A program made the position numbers and the translations under genes. Below, piece by piece: positions 14,994 through 25,332 of a stretch of DNA of 42,341 nt; the first letter of the stretch is position 1, and every line of letters begins with the position of its first letter. Origin of the DNA: Rhodospirillaceae bacterium. GTDB lineage: Bacteria > Pseudomonadota > Alphaproteobacteria > SP197. The notes under the pieces were generated by a model, which did not search any database, had not been told where the DNA came from, and saw only the letters and a program-made list of their open reading frames with translations. The DNA lies in the NCBI GenBank assembly GCA_002722885.1, contig PBNE01000007.1:1-42341 (forward strand). Direction: 5' to 3'.

Positions 14994-16319
14994 ATGTTGG
15001 CTCTGGTTCTTTACCTCGTCGCGCTGGCGGCATTTGTTTATCTTGTTGTCCTGCTGTTCGAATCCGGTGGCGACCTCACCTGGATGTGGGGCAGCTTCGA
15101 GTACAGCACGTCTGTTCCCGTGTTTGTCCTCCTTGTCGTGGTCGCAACGGCCGCGCTGGTGGTGGCGTTCTGGTTGCTGTCCTGGCTCTGGCGCGGCCCG
15201 GCCCGGATCAAGGAGTCGCTGGGGCGCCGTCGCCGTGAAAAAGGCTATGAGTCCCTGACCGCCGGCCTGGTTGCGGTCGCAGCAGGTGACGCATCGGAGG
15301 CGCGGCGCCATGCCCGCAAGGCCGACGATCTTCTTGGGCATCCGCCCCTGACCCTGCTTCTTACCGCGCAGGCCGCTCAGCTCGATGGCGACCACGAGGC
15401 GGCCGACGAACACTTCAAGGCGATGCTGGAACGGCCCGAGACGGAGTTCCTGGGCCTGCGGGGCCTGATGGCGGCAGCCCTGCGCCGTGGTGACCGCGCA
15501 GCTGTCAGGGACTATGCCCGCCGTGCCCATGCCCTGAGGCCCGACGCCAAGTGGGCGGCCGAGGCCGTGTTTGAACTGCAGACGCTCGAAGGTGACTGGT
15601 CCGGCGCACAACGCACCCTGGAATCAGCCCGTGACCGCAAAGCCTTCGGGGCCGACACGAGCCGCCGGCTGCGGGCGACCTTGCTGGTCGAGGAAGGCCG
15701 CAAGGCGCTCGACAGTCTGGATCGCGCAGCGGCCCTGAAACGGGCTCGGGAAGCTCATGATGAAGCGCCCGATCTGGTACCGGCCACCGTGCTGCTGGCA
15801 CGGGTGCTGATTGATGCGCAGAAGCTGCGTCAGGCCGCCAAGGCGATCGAAAAGAGCTGGCCGCGCACGCCGCATCCCGCACTCGCGGAACTTTATGTGG
15901 AAACCGGCCGCGACAGCGGCGTCGAACACTACAAGCGGATCAGCAAGCTGGTAGATTTGGCGCCGGATGCCCGCGAATCTCATCTGGCAGCGGCCCGGGC
16001 CGCGCTCGATTCGAACCTCACTGGCGAGGCGCGGTGCCATCTTCTGGCGCTAGAGGACGAGACGGTGACGACGTGTGTCGCTCGGCTCTGGGCCGAGCTC
16101 GAAGAGCGTGAAGAAAATGCCGACGAGGTCTCGCTCTGGCTGCGCCGCGTGGCAGATGCCGACCCGGAGGCGACATGGCAGTGCGACCGCTGCGGTGAGG
16201 TCGCCTCCGACTGGCATGCAGTCTGTGAGGGATGTGGCGCCTTCGACCATGCCGTCTGGCGGCCTCCCGGCCCGGTCGAGCCGCCGTTGCAGACTCAACT
16301 GCCCGCAACATCGCTCTGA
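14994..16319 (+). CDS. hemY: HemY-type TPR membrane protein with C-terminal zinc ribbon
   Basis: A 441-residue protein with two N-terminal membrane helices (about 1-21 and 41-66) followed by a basic loop, TPR-like helical repeats (about 90-380) and a C-terminal four-cysteine ribbon, C397-x2-C400 and C411-x2-C414. The HemY_N/TPR family is encoded with heme genes but is not the protoporphyrinogen oxidase also called HemY; its exact role in heme synthesis is unsettled. The ribbon resembles the rubredoxin-like module of LapB/YciM-type TPR proteins, which suggests metal-mediated packing of the TPR domain (inference). It is the last gene of the operon; no clear terminator follows within the 110-base gap. 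Confidence 0.92.
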   Translation: MLALVLYLVALAAFVYLVVLLFESGGDLTWMWGSFEYSTSVPVFVLLVVVATAALVVAFWLLSWLWRGPARIKESLGRRRREKGYESLTAGLVAVAAGDASEARRHARKADDLLGHPPLTLLLTAQAAQLDGDHEAADEHFKAMLERPETEFLGLRGLMAAALRRGDRAAVRDYARRAHALRPDAKWAAEAVFELQTLEGDWSGAQRTLESARDRKAFGADTSRRLRATLLVEEGRKALDSLDRAAALKRAREAHDEAPDLVPATVLLARVLIDAQKLRQAAKAIEKSWPRTPHPALAELYVETGRDSGVEHYKRISKLVDLAPDARESHLAAARAALDSNLTGEARCHLLALEDETVTTCVARLWAELEEREENADEVSLWLRRVADADPEATWQCDRCGEVASDWHAVCEGCGAFDHAVWRPPGPVEPPLQTQLPATSL

Positions 16320-16432
16320 CGGGCGGTCCTGATTCTTGGCGACCGGCTTTTGGGGGCCGGCGCGCGTCACATTTTCGTCTCTCCTGCGTGATACCCGCAT
16401 CGACTGTTTTCCAACGGAACGGAGTCTCCGTC

Positions 16433-18391
16433 ATGCCTGCCCTGATTGTTGTCATGGCACTGCTTGTCTTTCTGGCCGATACGGCCCGCGCCGAATCGCT
16501 GGCGCTCGAACGGGTCGTGCTGTCGACCGGCGGGGTGGCCTATCTCGAGTATGAGGTGGAGGTCGAAGGCGATGCCGTGATCACCTTCGATGTCAGGCTC
16601 GATCAGGTCGACGACGTGCTCAAGAGTTTCCTGGTTCTCGATGACACAGGTGGTGTCGGAGCCGTCAGCCTGCCCGGGCGCCAGCCCCTGCAGGATGTGT
16701 TTCGGGATCTGCCGTTTTCCCAGGCGGCCCTGGCGTCTCCCGTGGCCTTGCTTCAGGCGCTGGCGGGCGAAGAGGTTGCGGTCACGGGCCCGACAGAGGT
16801 CACCGGGTGCATCCTTTAGGTGATGCGTGAATTCGGTCGCATTGGACAACGGAGTGCTCAACCGGCACTGGCTCACGCTGGCCACGGCCGACGGACTGGT
16901 CCAGGTCGTGGTGGAAGAGGCAAGCACCATCCGGTTTACCGATTCCGACATCGATGAGCAGGTTGCCGCTGCCCTGGTCGCCGTGGCCAAACATCGCTTA
17001 CAAGATCGCGTGAGCTGACCCTGATTTCGACCGGCGAGGACGTACGCACCGTACGGCTGGGATATGTCGTCGTGGCTCCACTCTGAAAGACGACGTACCG
17101 GTTGCCACTCCATGGTGACGGCACGGCCCTGCTTCAGGGCTGGGCCACATTGGAGAACCTCGCCGGTAAGGACTGGGATGACGTCGACCTCACTCTGGTC
17201 TCAGGCAATCCCGTCACATTTCGTCAGGCCCTCTATCAGGTCTACTGGGTGCCCGGCCCGAGGTTCCGGTCGATTTGGCCGGTCGTGTCCTGCCGCTCGT
17301 CGACGGCGGCGCCATGGCCAGCGTGATAACCGAGGACCAGCGCGAAACTCTTCTGCGCAGTGCAGATGAGGGCGATCGCATGCTGTCCGATATGGCGATG
17401 GAGGAATCCTTTGCGCTGATGGAGGCCCCGGCGCCGCGACCAACGCAGATCGCCGCTGTGGATGCGGCGACCGGTGGTGAGGCGGCAACCCAGGTCGTGT
17501 TCCGGATCGACGAACCGGTCACCGTCGCCAGCGGGCAGTCACTTTCGGTTCCCGTGATCAGCAGCGTCCCGCCGGACGAGATGATCGCGCTTTATCAGCT
17601 CTTGGTCTCAGCCAGCCATCCGCTGGCGGCCGTGGAGCTCTCCAACGACATCGGACTGGGCCTTACTGGCGGCGTCCTTGCGATCTACGAACCTTCGGGG
17701 GTGGCCGGCGGACAGACCCTTGTGGGCGACGCGCGGCTCGGCATGTTGCCTGCCGGCGATCAGCAGCTGGTGTCGTTCGCTCTTGATCAGAACACGCTGG
17801 TGCACTGTGACGACAGCGATACCGAGACGATCACCATGGCGACGATTGACCGCGGCGTTATGACCCTGACGGTCTCTCAACGGAGCACATCCGTCTACGC
17901 CGACGAAGCTCCTGCGGGGCGTGAACTCGATGTTCTGATTGAGCACGGCAAGTTCTACGACTGGGATCTGGTTGAACCTGCGGATGGGGTCGAGAGTACC
18001 GAGACGCACTTTCGCCTGCCCCTGTTTGTCCCGCCCCGCCCGGGGAGGTTGAAACCCTCACTGTTGTGATGGAAACGCAGCGTTACGAAAGTCTGAGGCT
18101 TGTCGATCTGCGCAGGGATCAGATAGTTTACTACGCAGAGAACGGAGAGATTTCCGAAGCGGTTCGCGAAGCCTTTGTGGAACTTGCGAGTCTGAGGGCG
18201 CGATCGACGACGTCCAGCGGACCATCGAAGACAACGAACGGCAGCGCAAGATCTGCCTTGAGGAGCAGGAGCGCCTGCGCGACAACCTACAGCGGGTACC
18301 ATCCGGCAGCGACCTCGCGGACCGCTATTTGGAGAAGCTCGGAGAACAGGAGGACGGCACCGAAAGTTTGCTCGCCAGGCTTTCTCTCTGA
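16433..18391 (+). pseudogene. Decayed DUF4139-domain secreted protein gene
   Basis: A once roughly 650-codon gene that has lost its frame. It begins with ATG at 16433 (GGAG eight bases upstream) and a signal peptide (MPALIVVMALLVFLADTARA). DUF4139-like sequence then runs through at least five segments in shifting frames: to TAG at 16817-16819; a second frame to about 17018; a third from about 17010 containing LTLVSGNPVTFRQALYQ with TGA at 17084-17086 where tryptophan is expected; a fourth from about 17250 to 18069; a fifth starting VVMETQRYESLRLVDL near 18063; and a last from about 18198 (ERLRDNLQRVPSGSDLADRY) to TGA at 18389-18391. At least four frameshifts and two nonsense codons exclude a working product. 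DUF4139 proteins are envelope proteins of unknown function. Individual open stretches should not be annotated as separate genes. Confidence 0.9.
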
Positions 18392-18578
18392 CCCTCGCTG
18401 GCGTTAACACCAATACGAGAATTTCTATTTTATAGTTCATGCCTAGCGGGTAGACTGTAAGGTGTCTTGAGCCTAATGTGCTGTTCTGGTGCAACAGATC
18501 AGCTATGCCGCAATGTTGTCGCTCATGTGTCACTGTTGCGTATTGAACACAGTAGGAGGTGCCCTCAATCTGGGGCGA

Positions 18579-18607
18579 TTGACCGGAAATAGCGCTGACG
18601 TTAGCTT
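18579..18607 (+). promoter_or_regulatory. Possible sigma-70-type promoter of tRNA-Thr
   Basis: TTGACC (18579-18584) and TAGCTT (18602-18607) are spaced 17 bases apart and lie about 36 bases before the tRNA. The -35 is good and the -10 is weak (3 of 6), so this is tentative. Confidence 0.35.
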
Positions 18608-18642
18608 TGCGGGCTTCCTTCTGAAGGGCAGAGCGATATCGG

Positions 18643-18717
18643 GCCGAAGTAGCTCAGAGGTAGAGCAACTGATTCGTAATCAGTAGGCCGGGAGTTCGAA
18701 TCTCCCCTTCGGCACCA
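18643..18717 (+). tRNA. tRNA-Thr (anticodon CGT)
   Basis: The gene folds as a full cloverleaf. The acceptor stem is GCCGAAG / CTTCGGC, followed by discriminator A and an encoded CCA (18715-18717). The D-arm is AGCTCAGAGGTAGAGC. The anticodon arm is ACTGA-TTCGTAA-TCAGT with anticodon CGT, reading ACG threonine codons. The T-arm contains GTTCGAATC. No second copy of the 3' end is visible nearby, and no integrase gene adjoins it, so there is no sign of an integrated element using it as an attachment site. Confidence 0.97.
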
Positions 18718-18729
18718 TCCGCAGCGGTG

Positions 18730-18762
18730 ATGTCACTTGGTTGTGGTAACGGGGGGTGACAT
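18730..18762 (+). terminator. Weak hairpin behind tRNA-Thr
   Basis: ATGTCAC (18730-18736) pairs with GTGACAT (18756-18762) around a 19-base loop containing a G6 run; only three T follow. It could end the tRNA transcript but is not a canonical terminator. Confidence 0.3.
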
Positions 18763-18914
18763 TTGGAGAGTTTGATTCAGCGAATTGTTCCAAGTGTTAT
18801 ACATCGTTGAAAAACAGTCGGTTCCGGGTATCGCCACGCCGATGTGTTCCAATTGGTGTTTCCCAAGGGCTTGGTGGGTGATGCTGCTCAGAGAATGCTG
18901 GGTGCAGGATTTCA

Positions 18915-18932
18915 CAGCGGCTTGAGCCGCTG
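18915..18932. repeat. Small palindrome upstream of the decayed barrel gene
   Basis: CAGCGGC (18915-18921) and GCCGCTG (18926-18932) flank TTGA. It lies 35 bases before the GTG start of the broken outer-membrane gene and might be an old operator or a hairpin in its leader. Confidence 0.35.
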
Positions 18933-18966
18933 GCCCTCTGGACCGAATCGTAAGGAAACACAGGCT

Positions 18967-19441
18967 GTGAAGAAGAATTTGTCCGTTCTGGCGAGTGTAT
19001 AGGCTGTTGCTCTGACTCTGAGCGCTGGCATTGCTGCGGTCCAGGATCTCGATTGACGCGTCCACGTCCGGCCTATGACCCTGTCGGCCTGCCCGACGGT
19101 TAATTCATCATCTTCCCCATGCCGGCTTTGTCCGAGACGTTCAATTCGGACATCTTCGCGCAGGAGACGAACGAGGTTGATGATTTCATCACTCGGATCA
19201 GTCCCTCTGTGAGCGCCCAATCGGACTGAAACAACCATGCGCTCAACGTTGAGACGGGCGGGCATTGGGGGCTCTACGCCGACAACTCCGATGAAGATTA
19301 CCTGGACTGCCGGGCCACCGCCAACAGCCGGATTGATGTGCATCGGGACTTCAACATCTTCGGCGGAGCCGGTTATGACCATCTGCACGAGGACCGCGGT
19401 TCGCCGAACAATGCGTTTAGAATGGAGCCGCTGGAGTATGA
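18967..19441 (+). pseudogene. Decayed outer-membrane beta-barrel protein (BBP2-type), 5' fragment
   Basis: An AAGGA ribosome site precedes GTG at 18967 and a signal-peptide-like start (VKKNLSVLASV, then a TAG at 19000-19002, then AVALTLSAGIAA). After a frameshift near 19054 the sequence reads RPAYDPVGLPDG, a TAA (19101-19103), FIIFP, then FNSDIFAQETNEVDDFITRI, SPSVSAQSD, a TGA (19227-19229) where Trp is expected, NNHALNV, and LYADNSDEDYLD to about 19441. This matches the N-terminal part of Rhodospirillales-type 'putative beta-barrel porin 2' proteins (about 400+ residues), often tied to surface polysaccharide loci. Only about the first third remains; the rest is missing before cysD. The 168 bases from 19442 to 19609 hold nothing I recognise. 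Confidence 0.8.
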
Positions 19442-19609
19442 TTGCGTTGATGGCACGCAAACGTGCTGCTTCAATCGGATCCGTCCAGCCGTGCCGAGAT
19501 GGTCCTGATCAGCTTCATTATGCAAGGGCCATCACAGACACCAAATTGCTGCTGGCGGAGCAGTGCAACCTTCTGATAGGGAACCAGCCGTTCCCAATAG
19601 GATGCTCTT

Positions 19610-20530
19610 TTGTCGATGGTTACAGGCAACGATCAACTCACCCACCTCGCCCAGCTTGAGGCCGAGTCCATTCACATTATGCGTGAAGTGGCCTCTGAAT
19701 TCCGCAATCCGGTGATGCTCTATTCGGTCGGCAAGGATTCATCGGTCATGCTGCATCTGGCGAAGAAGGCGTTTTATCCCTCGACGCCGCCGTTCCCGTT
19801 GATGCATGTCGACACCACCTGGAAGTTCCCGCAGATGTATGAGTTCCGGGACCAGATGGCCCAGGGCATCGGCATGGACCTCATTGTCCATGTCAACCAG
19901 GAGGGCGTGGAGCAGGGCATCGGCCCCTTCACCCACGGTTCGGCACTCCACACTGACGTCATGAAGACGCAGGGCCTGAAGCAGGCGCTCGACAAGTACC
20001 AGTTCGATGCCGCCTTCGGCGGTGCCCGGCGCGACGAGGAGAAATCGCGGGCTAAGGAGCGTGTGTTTTCTTTCCGCACCAGCACCCATCGCTGGGATCC
20101 GAAGAACCAGCGCCCTGAGCTCTGGCGGCTGTTCAACACGCGGGTCAAGAAGGATGAATCGATCCGGGTCTTCCCGCTGTCGAATTGGACCGAGCTCGAC
20201 ATCTGGCAGTACATCTATCTCGAAGACATCCCCATCGTGCGGCTCTACTACGCCGCGCCGCGTCCGGTCGTGGAACGTGACGGCACGCTGATCATGCGGG
20301 TCGACGAGCGCATGCCGCTCAACGACGGGGAAGAGCCCGAGATGAAGATGGTGCGGTTCCGTACGCTGGGCTGCTATCCGTTGACCGGTGCCGTCGAGTC
20401 CGAGGCCGATACGCTGACCGGCATCATCCAGGAGATGCTGCTGACCAAGGCATCGGAACGTCAGGGCCGCGTGATCGATCACGATGGCGCCGGTTCGATG
20501 GAGAAGAAGAAGCAGGAGGGCTACTTCTGA
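19610..20530 (+). CDS. cysD: Sulfate adenylyltransferase subunit 2
   Basis: The 306-residue small catalytic subunit of ATP sulfurylase, forming adenosine 5'-phosphosulfate from sulfate and ATP together with the CysN GTPase. PP-loop motif [13 protein letters not shown], then [31 protein letters not shown] and [14 protein letters not shown] are diagnostic. The start is uncertain: TTG at 19610 has AGGA at the best distance, while ATG at 19616 lies six bases further. The stop overlaps the cysNC start by one base (20530), indicating translational coupling. Confidence 0.97.
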   Translation: MSMVTGNDQLTHLAQLEAESIHIMREVASEFRNPVMLYSVGKDSSVMLHLAKKAFYPSTPPFPLMHVDTTWKFPQMYEFRDQMAQGIGMDLIVHVNQEGVEQGIGPFTHGSALHTDVMKTQGLKQALDKYQFDAAFGGARRDEEKSRAKERVFSFRTSTHRWDPKNQRPELWRLFNTRVKKDESIRVFPLSNWTELDIWQYIYLEDIPIVRLYYAAPRPVVERDGTLIMRVDERMPLNDGEEPEMKMVRFRTLGCYPLTGAVESEADTLTGIIQEMLLTKASERQGRVIDHDGAGSMEKKKQEGYF

Positions 20531-22428
20531 TGGCCCACCAATCCGATCTCATCGCCGAAGACATACACGCCTATCTGAAGTCCCAGGAGGAAAAGAGCCT
20601 TCTGCGTTTCATCACCTGCGGCAGTGTCGACGACGGCAAGTCAACGCTGATTGGCCGCCTGCTTTATGACTCCAAGCTGATTTTCGAAGACCAGCTTGCC
20701 GCCATCGAGGCCGATTCCAAGAAGGTCGGCAGCCAGGGCGGGGAGATCGATCTGGCTCTACTGGTCGACGGCCTGCAGGCCGAACGGGAACAGGGCATAA
20801 CGATCGATGTCGCCTACCGTTTCTTCTCTACCGACAAGCGCAAGTTCATCGTGGCCGACACGCCCGGTCACGACCAGTACACACGCAACATGGCGACTGG
20901 TGCTTCGACCGCAGAGCTCGCCATCATACTGGTTGATGCGTGCAAGGGCATCCTGACCCAGACTCGCCGCCATAGTTTCATCGTCAGTTTGCTGGGCATT
21001 CGCCACGTCATCCTTGCCGTCAACAAAATGGATCTGGTCGACTGGGATGCCGACACCTTCGAAACCATCGCCGGCGCCTATCGTGGTTTTGCCCACGATC
21101 TCGGCATCGACGACATCACCTGCATCCCTGTCTCGGCGCTGACCGGCGCCAACGTGTTCGGGCACAGCCCGGACACGCCCTGGTACTCTGGCCCCACTCT
21201 TCTCGACGTGTTGGAAACGGTTGACGTGTCGACCGACATCGCGCAGCGGCCGCTCCGCATGCCGGTGCAGTGGGTCAACCGCCCCAATCTCGATTTCCGC
21301 GGCTTCTCGGGCACGATCGCGTCGGGCACCGTGCGTCCGGGCGACCGGATCAAGATCTGTCCGTCAGAACGCGAATCGACGGTGACCCGCATCGTCACCT
21401 ATGACGGAGATCTCGAATCCGCCTTTGCCGGCCAATCGGTCACGCTGGTGCTGGCCGACGAGGTCGATGTCAGCCGCGGCGACATTCTCGCCGAAGCTGA
21501 GAACGCGCCGGACAGTACGGACCAGTTCGCCGCACATCTGCTGTGGATGCACGATGATGCCCTGCTGCCTGAACGGCAGTATCTGATGAAAATTGGTACC
21601 AAGATCACAACGGCCCAGGTCACGGACCTCCGTTACAAGATCGACGTCAACACGATGGAGCAGGTCGCCGGCAAGACGCTGGAGCTCAACGAAGTCGCCT
21701 ACTGCAACTTTGCGCTCGACCAGCCCATTGCGTTCGATCCCTACAAAGACGCGCGCGAAACCGGCGGATTTGTAATGATTGACCGGTTTACCAACGGCAC
21801 GGTCGGTGCGGGTATGATCGACTTCGGCCTGCGCCGCGCAACCAACCTGACCTGGCATGACATGGAGATCGGCAAGGAACTGCGTGCTCAGCAGAAGGGC
21901 CAGAAGCCGTGCATCCTCTGGTTCACCGGACTCAGCGGGTCCGGCAAGTCGACCACAGCCAACCAGATCGAAAAGAAGCTCGCGTCGCTCGGCCGCCACA
22001 GTTACCTGCTGGACGGCGACAACGTGCGTCACGGTCTCAACAAGGATCTCGGTTTCACCGATGCCGATCGTGTCGAAAACATCCGCCGGGTGGCCGAAGT
22101 CTCTCGTCTGTTTGTCGATTCCGGCCTGATTGTCCTGGTCTCGTTCATTTCGCCCTTCCGTGACGAGCGCCGCATGGCGCGCGAGCTTATGGGCGAGGGC
22201 GAGTTTATCGAAGTCTTTGTCGATACGCCGCTGGAGCTTTGTGAACAGCGTGATCCCAAGGGGCTCTACAAGAAGGCACGCGCCGGTGAGATCAAGAACT
22301 TCACGGGGATAGATTCAGACTACGAACCGCCCGAGAACGCCGAGGTCGTGCTGAAGACGGCAGACCATTCGGTCAACGATCTGGCCGACCAGGTGGTCGC
22401 CTATCTCAGGGACGGCGGCTATCTCTAG
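20530..22428 (+). CDS. cysNC: Bifunctional sulfate adenylyltransferase subunit 1 / APS kinase
   Basis: A 632-residue fusion. CysN (about 1-445) is an EF-Tu-like GTPase with P-loop GSVDDGKST (31-39), [12 protein letters not shown] and NKMDLVD; its C-terminal beta-barrel domains follow. CysC (about 455-632) has its own P-loop GLSGSGKST at 467-475 and the [23 protein letters not shown] signature. The fusion makes PAPS from sulfate in two steps. PAPS serves cysteine synthesis and also sulfation of glycans; rhizobial NodQ has the same fusion. The neighbouring GDP-fucose genes make the second use plausible (inference). The stop overlaps the convergent gene on the minus strand by four bases. Confidence 0.96.
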   Translation: MAHQSDLIAEDIHAYLKSQEEKSLLRFITCGSVDDGKSTLIGRLLYDSKLIFEDQLAAIEADSKKVGSQGGEIDLALLVDGLQAEREQGITIDVAYRFFSTDKRKFIVADTPGHDQYTRNMATGASTAELAIILVDACKGILTQTRRHSFIVSLLGIRHVILAVNKMDLVDWDADTFETIAGAYRGFAHDLGIDDITCIPVSALTGANVFGHSPDTPWYSGPTLLDVLETVDVSTDIAQRPLRMPVQWVNRPNLDFRGFSGTIASGTVRPGDRIKICPSERESTVTRIVTYDGDLESAFAGQSVTLVLADEVDVSRGDILAEAENAPDSTDQFAAHLLWMHDDALLPERQYLMKIGTKITTAQVTDLRYKIDVNTMEQVAGKTLELNEVAYCNFALDQPIAFDPYKDARETGGFVMIDRFTNGTVGAGMIDFGLRRATNLTWHDMEIGKELRAQQKGQKPCILWFTGLSGSGKSTTANQIEKKLASLGRHSYLLDGDNVRHGLNKDLGFTDADRVENIRRVAEVSRLFVDSGLIVLVSFISPFRDERRMARELMGEGEFIEVFVDTPLELCEQRDPKGLYKKARAGEIKNFTGIDSDYEPPENAEVVLKTADHSVNDLADQVVAYLRDGGYL

Positions 22429-23186
22429 TCTTGTTCGGCCGGATGGGCGTGGAACGACTTGGCGTGGATCATCCAGCCGTCGTCACCGCGCACCATAGCG
22501 AGCTGATCGGTGAACCATCGCTTCCAGTAGCGGCCGCCAACGGTCACAAGCGCGGTGTCGCCGCGGACCTGCAAAGCGTCAATGCGCGATGTGGCTTCAC
22601 CATGCTGGCCGACGAGGGATTTAGTTTCTTCGATGAAGGCGTCACGTGAGTCCCAAATGAAGTCCCCGTCCATGGTTCCGACTATGGGAGCATCGTAGGT
22701 GAACAGGCGCTTCAGCGCGGTTTCATCACCTTCGAACATCGCCCTGTAGTAGGCTTCGCCCTTGGCGGCGACGGCGGCAACGTCGCCGTCCTCTGCTGGC
22801 CCGGCATCCCGTTCGGGTGATGGCCCGTCGGTGAAGAAGGTCTTGGCGTCGATCAGCCAGCCCTCGGGCCGGCGAACCATCATCAGCGTGTCGGTGAACC
22901 AGAGTTCCCGATAGCGGCCGCCCACAGTCGCCTGGGCGGTGTCACCGACAATCTGCATGCCTTCAATGCGGGATGCCGCCTCGCCATGGGTCCTGCGCGA
23001 GGCCACGGAGCGTTCGATGAAGGTGTCGAGCGACATCGCGAGGTGGTTGCCCATGGCCGTACCGACGACCGGCGCGCGGGCATCGAACAGTCGGCGCAAC
23101 ACTTCGTCGTCGCCCGCATACATGGCACGGTAGTAGGCGTTGGCAAGCTCGGCGACGGCCACCCAGTCTTCGATCGGCGTGGTCAT
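22425..23186 (-). CDS. Tandem NTF2/SnoaL-like domain protein
   Basis: A 253-residue protein made of two homologous NTF2-like domains (about 8-118 and 138-247). The halves share the same order of motifs: [20 protein letters not shown] versus [26 protein letters not shown] versus AP-IVGT; a helix with FIE; HGEA-SRI; TVGGRY plus WFTD; MVR-x-GW-I-AK-F. This points to an internal gene duplication. Such domains bind small ligands or act as isomerase or dehydratase scaffolds; some resemble the lumazine-binding-like NTF2 family. No catalytic residues can be named. It is convergent with cysNC and 17 bases upstream of the gmd start on the opposite side; it does not share a strand pair with a clear partner except gmd and fcl, behind which it could be read (24259 to 22425 on the minus strand). 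Confidence 0.8.
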   Translation of the reverse strand: MTTPIEDWVAVAELANAYYRAMYAGDDEVLRRLFDARAPVVGTAMGNHLAMSLDTFIERSVASRRTHGEAASRIEGMQIVGDTAQATVGGRYRELWFTDTLMMVRRPEGWLIDAKTFFTDGPSPERDAGPAEDGDVAAVAAKGEAYYRAMFEGDETALKRLFTYDAPIVGTMDGDFIWDSRDAFIEETKSLVGQHGEATSRIDALQVRGDTALVTVGGRYWKRWFTDQLAMVRGDDGWMIHAKSFHAHPAEQD

Positions 23187-23203
23187 GCGGCAGCTCCTTC
23201 CTG

Positions 23204-24259
23204 CTAGTCCCTGCTACTCTGCGGCAGGGCGTGGCCGGCGTCGACCAGAGTGCGTTCGCGCCGGGCCATGTCACGGTCGTGATCGACCATCATAGCCACG
23301 AGTTGCTTGAACGACGTTTTAGGCTTCCAGCCCAGAGCCTTTTCGGCCTTGGACGCATCGCCTTCGAGGTGATCGACCTCTGCTGGGCGCAGATAACGCG
23401 GGTCAAACTCGACATGGGTCTGCCAATCAAGTCCGGCGTGGCCAAAGGCTTCTTCAAGGAAGTCGCGCACACTGTAGCTCTCGCCGGTTGCGACAACGTA
23501 GTCGTCGGGCGTTTCCTGCTGCAGCATCAGCCACATCGCCTCGACATAATCGCCGGCGAAACCCCAGTCACGCTGTGCATCCAGGTTGCCCAGGAACAGT
23601 TTGTCCTGCAGGCCTTCGGCGATCCGGCCCAGGGCACGGGTGATCTTGCGGGTTACGAAGGTTTCGCCGCGGCGCGGGCTCTCGTGGTTGAACAGGATAC
23701 CGTTGCAGATGAACAGTCCATAGGACTCGCGGTAGTTCACGCCGAACCAGTGCGCGGCGACCTTGGCCACGCCATAGGGGCTGCGCGGATGGAACGGTGT
23801 GGTCTCGTCCTGGGGTGGAGGCGCGGCGCCGAACATCTCCGATGATCCGGCCTGATAATACCGGACCTCACGTCTTGTGCGCTGCACATGGTCGCGCAGC
23901 GCATCGAGCAGCCGCAGGGCGCCCATGGCGGTGGTGTCGGCGGTGTAGTCCGGCAGGTCGAACGACACCCGCACATGACTCTGGGCGGCGAGATTATAGA
24001 CCTCGTCGGGCTTTATCTTCTCGACCAGGCGTGCCAGCACGGAGCTGTCGGTCATGTCGCCATAGTGTCCGAAGAACCGCGCGCCTTCGTCATGTGGATC
24101 CTGATAGAGGTGATCGATGCGCTCGGTGTTGAACAGGCTGGCGCGGCGGATCATGCCGTGCACCTCATAGCCCTTGGCGAGCAGCAGTTCGAGCAGATAG
24201 CTGCCGTCCTGACCGCTGGTGCCGGTAACAAGCGCCCGTTTGCGTTCCGTCTGGATCAT
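23204..24259 (-). CDS. gmd: GDP-mannose 4,6-dehydratase
   Basis: A 351-residue extended SDR enzyme converting GDP-D-mannose to GDP-4-dehydro-6-deoxy-D-mannose, the first step to GDP-fucose. The Rossmann motif [40 protein letters not shown] and the catalytic Tyr-x3-Lys in [20 protein letters not shown] are present; the length is typical. It follows fcl on the minus strand with a four-base ATGA overlap (24256-24259), so fcl-gmd form a translationally coupled pair. Confidence 0.96.
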   Translation of the reverse strand: MIQTERKRALVTGTSGQDGSYLLELLLAKGYEVHGMIRRASLFNTERIDHLYQDPHDEGARFFGHYGDMTDSSVLARLVEKIKPDEVYNLAAQSHVRVSFDLPDYTADTTAMGALRLLDALRDHVQRTRREVRYYQAGSSEMFGAAPPPQDETTPFHPRSPYGVAKVAAHWFGVNYRESYGLFICNGILFNHESPRRGETFVTRKITRALGRIAEGLQDKLFLGNLDAQRDWGFAGDYVEAMWLMLQQETPDDYVVATGESYSVRDFLEEAFGHAGLDWQTHVEFDPRYLRPAEVDHLEGDASKAEKALGWKPKTSFKQLVAMMVDHDRDMARRERTLVDAGHALPQSSRD

Positions 24260-25194
24260 GCCGTGTCCGTTACATTCTCGAGAAACCAGCGATAGGCCTG
24301 CGCCAGGCCGTCTTCAAGCCCGATCCCGGGCGACCAGCCCAGTCCGGCCAGCCGGCTGCTGTCGATCAGCTTGCGCGGTGTGCCGTCGGGCATGTCGGCG
24401 TCATAGACGATGTCGCCTTTGAAACCCACCACATGGGCAACGATGGCGGAGAACTCCGCGATGGTGACCTCCTGGCCCGTGCCGATGTTGACGATCTCCT
24501 CGGCACTGTAGCCGTTCAGAAGGAAGACGCAGGCATCGGCCAGATCATCGACGTGAATGAACTCCCGGCGGGGTGTCCCCGTGCCCCACACCGTCACCGT
24601 GGCATCACCCCGGGCCTTGGCTTCGTGGAACTTGCGGATCAGGGCTGCGACAACGTGGGAACTCTGCAGGTCGAAGTTGTCGCCGGAACCATAGACATTG
24701 GTCGGTTGAACGCAGATCGCGTCGAAACCGTACTGCCGGCGATAGGCCTGGCACATCTTGATGCCTGCGATCTTGGCGATGGCGTACCACTCGTTGGTGG
24801 GCTCAAGAGGGCCCGTGAGCAGGCTGTCCTCCCGGATCGGCTGTTCGGCCAGGCGCGGATAGATGCACGATGAACCCAGGAACAGCAGCTTGCCGACGCC
24901 ATGGTTCCAGGCGGAATCGATCACGTTGGTCTGAATCTGAAGGTTGTCGCGGATAAAGTCGGCCGGAAAACTGTTGTTGGCATGAATGCCACCAACCCTG
25001 GCGGCCGCCAGAACAACAACTCCGGGCTGTTCATCGCCGAAGAGGGCATCGACAGCCGCACGATCCGTCAGGTCGGTGTGTTCACGGCCAGCTGTCAGCA
25101 CGTTGCTGAAACCGGACTGTTCCAGCTTGCGCACAATGGCCGATCCCACCATGCCGCGGTGTCCGGCAACGAAAATCTTGTCTGTCGGCTGCAT
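24256..25194 (-). CDS. fcl: GDP-L-fucose synthase (epimerase-reductase)
   Basis: A 312-residue SDR enzyme that epimerises and reduces the Gmd product to GDP-L-fucose with NADPH. Key features are [15 protein letters not shown] at the N-terminus, [12 protein letters not shown], the catalytic [18 protein letters not shown] (Tyr-x3-Lys), [11 protein letters not shown] and HVDDLADA. The ATG at 25194 is chosen because the Rossmann strand begins just after it; in-frame codons up to 25263 add no conserved sequence. It is divergent from a phosphatase gene across 138 bases, which should contain promoters for both sugar operons. Confidence 0.94.
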   Translation of the reverse strand: MQPTDKIFVAGHRGMVGSAIVRKLEQSGFSNVLTAGREHTDLTDRAAVDALFGDEQPGVVVLAAARVGGIHANNSFPADFIRDNLQIQTNVIDSAWNHGVGKLLFLGSSCIYPRLAEQPIREDSLLTGPLEPTNEWYAIAKIAGIKMCQAYRRQYGFDAICVQPTNVYGSGDNFDLQSSHVVAALIRKFHEAKARGDATVTVWGTGTPRREFIHVDDLADACVFLLNGYSAEEIVNIGTGQEVTIAEFSAIVAHVVGFKGDIVYDADMPDGTPRKLIDSSRLAGLGWSPGIGLEDGLAQAYRWFLENVTDTA

Positions 25195-25332
25195 GGTCCG
25201 CCGCTGGTTGATGGCCTGCCAATCCCCCATTCCCCGCTTCACGTCAAGCATTGCGCGGTACAAGGGTGCTCAGGCTTTGTGAATCCCGTCGTTCCGTCCT
25301 ATCTATGCATCACCAGTAAAGGAAGCCTGTGG

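Noticed and set aside
18643..18717. tRNA-Thr as attachment site of an integrated element
   Set aside because: No integrase, no direct repeat of the tRNA 3' end and no phage-like genes are visible.
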